Assembly: GCA_030849805.1 (NCBI GenBank) | Contig: JASANZ010001725.1 | Location: forward strand, 1-12,160 | Origin: Sergeia podlipaevii | Taxonomy: Eukaryota > Euglenozoa > Kinetoplastea > Trypanosomatida > Trypanosomatidae | Direction: 5' to 3' | Length of the DNA: 12,160 nt | Part shown: positions 8,782-12,160 of the stretch, piece after piece | Layout: each line of letters begins with the position of its first letter | How positions within the stretch are numbered: position 1 is the stretch's first letter | Made by a program: the position numbers and the translations under genes | The notes under the pieces: model-generated | Told to the model about the DNA's origin: nothing | The model's database searches: none | What the model saw: only the letters and a program-made list of their open reading frames with translations

Positions 8782-9005
8782 GCTACCAGCAACCCGGCGG
8801 CGGCGGTGTGTCACCTGTTTTCCATGATTCTGACATGACAGTCGGACCAGACATGCAGGGTACCAGCAACAGTGCCCGCAACGCCAACCTCCATTGCAAA
8901 AACGAAGAAGTGCAAGACACGAGTGTTGCTGCTGATGGCGATGACGGTGCTTCGTCTGGCTCGAAGTGTGGCGTCAGCCGCCAAGTTGTTAAACGTGTCC
9001 ACATC

Positions 9006-9310
9006 CGCGCGCTCTTGCCGTTCTTGTCGGCCCTCTTCATTGTTTACACGTCGAGGGTAATTGTGGTGAGACACTTCAAGGTGGATGGCGGAGCGTCGCT
9101 TTGCAATTCTCCTGCTGGTACACTTCATTGTGGACATCACCGTGGTGCTGGTGTGCAGCGCCTACCTTCTCCGCAGCTTCTGGGTCCGTCATTCTTCAAT
9201 GCTTTGGTCGCTGACGCAGGTGTTTGGAGGGGGGGGAGTGTCGCCGTGCACATGTGCAGACTTGCATTTCGGCTGCTAATTCCGCTATTATATTATCGCT
9301 TTTTGCGCTC
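9006..9310 (+). other. Hydrophobic N-terminal segments of the pseudogene
   Basis: Three hydrophobic stretches follow one another in different frames. ALLPFLSALFIVY is in frame 3, from about 9009. FAILLLVHFIVDITVVLVC is in frame 1, from about 9100. SAIILSLFALFVLAH is in frame 2, from about 9279. The preceding part is hydrophilic and ends in basic residues (RQVVKRVHIR), as expected for a cytoplasmic tail before a signal anchor. A G8 run at about 9229-9236 sits at the frame 1 to frame 2 change. Whether the parent protein had one anchor or several membrane segments cannot be told. Confidence 0.5.
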
Positions 9311-9889
9311 TTTGTCTTGGCGCACGAGTGCCGAGCGTCGATACCGTGGCGTATCTCCAGCAAAGCGTAAATGGCAAGTCCTTTGACCTCTGTGCAGCAG
9401 AGGGGATGGAACTCCGGGTTGAAATGGCGCAGTCGCCTGTGCTGCCTCTCATCCTGCCGCGGCGCTACATGAACTTCTACTTGGGCAGTGAACGGTGTCA
9501 CAGGGCGTCATGGCAGAGTATTGCCTTAGTGGATGTGGAGACGGACACTCTTGTGGTGTCGGCTGTATGCCCCCAATGGAAGGCATCAGCGGCTGCGAGT
9601 GGCTTTGGATAAAGCGGGAAGCGCTGATCACCCCCTTTTCATGACATTCCATTCCAGGGGGGCCCCTAGCTATCTACACTAGGCGTAGTTGCAAGCACTG
9701 TATGGCACTCCTGAGAAGGCGGAAGAGGAAAAGGTGGTGGTCAGGAAGAGGGAAGGGTCCATCATGTCGGTGGAGATAAGGCCAGACACGTTAGTACCCG
9801 TGAAGCGACGCCCAAGTTCCAGCAAGGAGGAGGCTGTGCGCCTGGGGTGGCCCAGCATCGCCAGGAGAGGCAGTTCGACTACAGTTGAA

Positions 9890-10590
9890 GATCAAGACGT
9901 GCTGGAGGTGCGGCTGGGCCGCTCGCCGGCCTACACGGTGACGTGCCCAGGCCATGAAGAGTACTATGTGTATCCCGTCAACCCCGCGCTACGGCCGAAC
10001 TTCAATCGTTCTTCTGTCTACACACACACGCCGCCTCCACCGGCGCCAGCAGCGTTACTCTCGCCTCCCCATGAAACTGCTGCTGCTGTGATTGAAGAGC
10101 CAGCAGGTAACGTGCTCATGCTGCTGTTTGACGCTGTGAGTAAGCAGACCGCTACCTTGGTCCTGTCCAAGTTTAGAAGTGGATCTGCGAGTTTCATCAT
10201 GGCGAGCTGCCCGTGGAATCAAAGAAGGGAGGTCGGCGTCACCTAGTGATAGAGGCAAAGGGGCACACTGTCTACGGTCCCAACACACGTAGTAACTTGC
10301 CACCTTTTACCGGGCAGGTGCAAACACTCGCAACTTCATGAACGAGGGACAGAGAGATCGGCAGGCCATGTCAATACATGTGCAGGAGCTGGCCAAGGTG
10401 CGGTATGGGGAACGCATCAGCACCAGTTTCACTTCTGATATCTGCGAACAGTTGTATCATACCATTTTTGAGAATCATGTCCCTGATGTGAGGGACGGAA
10501 CTGCTTTTCAAGGCATCAGCCATTACCTCTACGCTCCCTTCTGCCACTGTGAGTACCGCCACCACAGCTCAAGCTTAAAGAGGCCCTTCA
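9890..10590 (+). other. Alkaline-phosphatase-superfamily (DUF229/sulfatase-like) segment of the pseudogene
   Basis: Three landmarks fit the N-terminal half of DUF229-type sulfatase-like domains. NVLMLLFDAVSKQTA is a beta-strand ending in a metal-binding-type Asp (codon 10130-10132, frame 2). HTVYGPNTRSNLPPFTG resembles the conserved N-T-x-x-N-x-x-P-x-x-x-G block (codons 10264-10314, frame 1). STSFTSDICE and HYLYAPFCH (about 10410-10547, frame 3) resemble the blocks that follow. The C-terminal half, with an expected S-D-H-G type metal site, is absent: the frame runs into glycosyltransferase sequence instead. The assignment is by eye from motif resemblance. If it is wrong, this may be the normal stem region of the galactosyltransferase family. 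Confidence 0.5.
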
Positions 10591-10607
10591 ACATCGCGGC
10601 CAAGGAC

Positions 10608-11442
10608 AATGGCTTCAGGGGCTACCTGCTTCCTCTATACGTGTGCTCGCTGCGAGCCCTTGTGCCGCCGTATATCAGCGAGGAGATGGCGAATAAGATG
10701 CGAAGGTGGGGCGACACGCTGCTTCTTCCGTTGCTTGAAGAGGCGACAAGTGTAGGTAAGAAACGGAGAACATCCCGTCGATATGGCTATCCACTCCACT
10801 TTAATAACGCCAGGAAGTCTGTGGCGTGGATGTACTACGCGCAGAACGTCTTTCCGAGCGCGCCGCATATTGCAAAGGGGGATGATGATATATATGTTTT
10901 TTGTCCCCCAGTACCTAAAGGCGATACAGCAGTTGCCTCTTCTCTCCACTGTCCACGCGCATGTACTTCGAGATGCTGATGGATTGCCCTATGCAGAAGG
11001 AATGCTCTATACGATTACAAGAGACCTCACCGTCATCGCGACCGCTCTGCTAAGGCAGATAAAGGCATTATCACAACCTTATAGATCTGATATGGTGGAG
11101 ACATATGGTGAGATGGTGCTCCTCAGTGGAGACCGCATGTCCGTGCATCAAATGCATCTGTTGTGTAGTGACGGAGGTCGTAGACTGCCGGACGGGTGGG
11201 AGCGCGCTGACTACAACGCCCCCGCTGACCTCCCGCCCCCCACTGGATGGGGCAAGTTGTACAGCGAGCACATGCGACCCAACTCCACTGTGCCACGCAC
11301 CGGCACTGTGTCTGACCCAGGCGATGGTACCCCGACGGCCACCTACTCATTCCCAGAGCACCCAGATCCGCGGAACTTCGTGTTTGTGGCGGGATACCTG
11401 CCGCATGAGAAAATGACAATTATAGAAAGGGAGAGAGTTTAG
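10608..11442 (+). other. GT31-type galactosyltransferase segment of the pseudogene
   Basis: In frame 3 the segment reads GYLLPLYV, then MRRWGDTLLLPLLEE, then PHIAKGDDDIYV, whose DDD (codons 10881-10889) is the metal/UDP-sugar binding motif of GT31 enzymes. The family normally continues with V-P-Q-Y-L, and this occurs in frame 1 as FFVPQYLKAIQQLP from 10897. The switch falls on a T6 run (10897-10902) and a C5 run. RMYFEMLMDCPMQKE (frame 2, about 10958-11002) and AEGMLYTITRDL (frame 1) follow and overlap, suggesting a small deletion. The expected E-D-x-x-x-G block is not intact around 11119-11160. The frame ends at TAG 11440-11442 after IIERERV, which may be the natural terminus. Confidence 0.75.
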
Positions 11443-11523
11443 TTGACTGCTGGGCACACAGAGTCACCCAGTGTTCGTCCTCTGCAAGTTGCTTCACTCA
11501 CTATATAAGTGGCGTGGCCGTCA

Positions 11524-11538
11524 ATATATATATATATA
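11524..11538. repeat. (AT)7 microsatellite
   Basis: Seven AT units plus one base, about 80 nt past the last stop codon of the pseudogene. Confidence 0.85.
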
Positions 11539-11715
11539 CACTATATCTGCGTCATGTGAATATTGGGAGCTACAGTACTCCTTCTGGATACATCGTTCCT
11601 CTTATCCGTAATGACACTTGCTGGAGTGAGGACTCGGGGCAATGTGTTTCCTGAACCACGAGAATAATATATAACTTTTCAGTTTTTCATTTGTTTTGGT
11701 GCAATATTATCACTT

Positions 11716-11730
11716 TTTATTATTATTATT
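11716..11730. repeat. Short (TTA)n repeat
   Basis: About five TTA/TAT units flanked by T runs in the downstream spacer. Confidence 0.7.
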
Positions 11731-11846
11731 GTTCCTATTTTTTTTTTCGCTACATAACTGATTTGTTTGCTTGATGTTTGATCAATGAAAGCCATCAGCA
11801 GCTCCATTGCTGAGAGAATCATCAACTCGCTACGCCGTCGGCTTTG

Positions 11847-11881
11847 TTTTTTCCCCCTTTCTCCCTCTCTCTTTTTTTTCC
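11847..11881 (+). promoter_or_regulatory. 35-nt pure polypyrimidine tract
   Basis: Thirty-five consecutive C and T make this the longest pyrimidine tract in the window. The first AG downstream is far away, at 11998-11999. The tract is therefore either a weak or distant splice signal, or part of the poly(A)-site coupling that in trypanosomatids depends on the downstream pyrimidine tract. Confidence 0.45.
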
Positions 11882-11968
11882 ACCTCATACCACTTTTCTA
11901 AAATAAATTATTAAATAAACTACAATGACTATTTCTCACTCATTCTGTTTATACCACATATGTGCATT

Positions 11969-11995
11969 CACACACACACACACACATATATATAT
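11969..11995. repeat. Compound (CA)9(TA)n microsatellite
   Basis: Nine CA units run into four and a half TA units. It resembles the CA/GA compound repeat in the upstream spacer in kind but not in sequence. Confidence 0.9.
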
Positions 11996-12026
11996 GAAGC
12001 ATCATAGAAATGCACGTGAGTGTGCC

Positions 12027-12049
12027 TATCTTCCTTTTTTTTTTCTCAG
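12027..12049 (+). promoter_or_regulatory. Strong candidate trans-splice acceptor for a downstream gene
   Basis: CTTCC followed by T10 and CTC is immediately followed by AG at 12048-12049. This is the best-formed tract-plus-CAG in the window. No coding frame follows before the end, so it probably defines the 5' end of the next mRNA with a 5' UTR longer than 110 nt. Confidence 0.6.
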
Positions 12050-12131
12050 TCACACACTTTATTATTTTTACTATTATTGACCTATGTGCATGCGTCGTTA
12101 CTGTTGTAGCCAACAGCTTTATCCAAACCAT

Positions 12132-12145
12132 CCCCCCCCCCCCCC
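12132..12145. repeat. C14 homopolymer
   Basis: Fourteen consecutive C. Such runs are length-unstable and error-prone in sequencing. Confidence 0.85.
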
Positions 12146-12160
12146 GCTCACTTTGTTGCT

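Larger units (their letters stand above)
7559..8834. other. Spacer between the two loci
   Basis: No convincing gene is present on either strand in this stretch. It is AT-rich and broken up by simple repeats, listed separately. It should contain the 3' UTR and poly(A) site of the large gene and the 5' UTR of the next locus. A frame stays open from 8622 into the pseudogene, but its early part encodes His/Gln runs from the ATC/AGC microsatellite and looks non-coding. No tRNA, snRNA or other structured RNA is recognisable. Confidence 0.7.
8835..11442 (+). pseudogene. Broken phosphoglycan beta-1,3-galactosyltransferase-like gene with sulfatase-like segment
   Basis: The product would be a Golgi-type membrane glycosyltransferase, but no single frame encodes it. 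Coding-like pieces appear in order in these frames. Frame 3 (8835-about 9070) is a tail and hydrophobic segment. Frame 1 (9085-about 9230) is hydrophobic. Frame 2 (about 9250-9325) is a further hydrophobic stretch. Frame 1 (about 9325-9612) and frame 3 (about 9579-9641) are lumenal. Frame 2 (9689-about 10165) and frame 1 (about 10177-10338) are sulfatase-like. Frame 3 (about 10323-10895) runs from sulfatase-like into glycosyltransferase. Frame 2 (about 10955-11002) and frame 1 (10897-10950 and about 10981-11442) finish it. The combined length, about 830 codons, suits the Leishmania SCG-type family (roughly 600-830 aa as I recall). The start at 8835 is a choice: it is the in-frame ATG after the repeat and leaves a hydrophilic tail before the first hydrophobic segment. 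Some breaks could be sequencing errors. Confidence 0.8.
11443..12160. other. Spacer downstream of the pseudogene
   Basis: No gene is supported on either strand. The stretch is AT-rich with dinucleotide and trinucleotide repeats, two long pyrimidine tracts and a C14 run near the end. It most likely holds the old 3' UTR of the broken gene and the splice-acceptor region of a gene starting beyond 12160. Confidence 0.75.

Noticed and set aside
8373..8792. 139-codon open frame on the minus strand in the spacer
   Set aside because: It begins in the ATC/AGC microsatellite (Met-rich run), shows no domain, and runs against the local transcription direction.
9689..10246. Independent 185-aa gene
   Set aside because: It has no proper ATG start (the frame opens after a stop at 9686-9688), and its homologous-looking content continues in another frame beyond 10177. 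It is better explained as one piece of the broken gene.
1..12160. CRISPR array, transposon ends, prophage or other bacterial-type systems
   Set aside because: No spaced direct repeats, inverted terminal repeats, transposase or phage motifs were seen. The sequence style is that of a kinetoplastid nuclear genome.

Overview
The window reads as nuclear DNA of a trypanosomatid, most likely from the Leishmania side of the family. Three things point that way. There is a very long intronless gene. Pyrimidine tracts followed by AG, of the kind used for spliced-leader trans-splicing, lie in the spacers. The second locus resembles the phosphoglycan beta-1,3-galactosyltransferase family known from Leishmania. 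Everything coding is on the + strand, as in a trypanosomatid polycistronic unit. The spacers are AT-rich and full of microsatellites, while the coding DNA is GC-richer. The species cannot be named from the sequence alone.

Layout. Bases 1-61 are the end of an upstream spacer with a 23-nt pure pyrimidine tract that ends almost on the first ATG. Bases 62-7558 hold one intact 2498-codon gene. Its product has a probable beta-rich N-terminal third, a long helical middle, a charged coiled coil, and a disordered tail carrying two Trp/acidic motifs. I cannot assign it firmly; a Nup160-like scaffold protein or another vesicle-coat-like scaffold is a weak hypothesis. Bases 7559-8834 are spacer with AT, CA/GA, ATT and TTTA repeats and two possible splice acceptors.

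Bases 8835-11442 are a badly broken gene on the + strand. It can be followed only by changing reading frame at least eight times. The pieces occur in a sensible order: cytoplasmic tail and hydrophobic segments, a lumenal stretch, an alkaline-phosphatase-superfamily (sulfatase-like, DUF229-like) segment, then a GT31-type galactosyltransferase segment with a DDD motif. The sulfatase-like segment runs into the glycosyltransferase segment inside one uninterrupted frame. Bases 11443-12160 are spacer with more microsatellites, and a good splice acceptor near 12049 that probably serves a gene beyond the window.

The two loci share strand and presumably transcription, but nothing suggests they work together. 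The intact gene looks like cellular housekeeping. The broken one is a relic of, or a badly sequenced member of, a surface-glycan-modifying family that acts in the secretory pathway.
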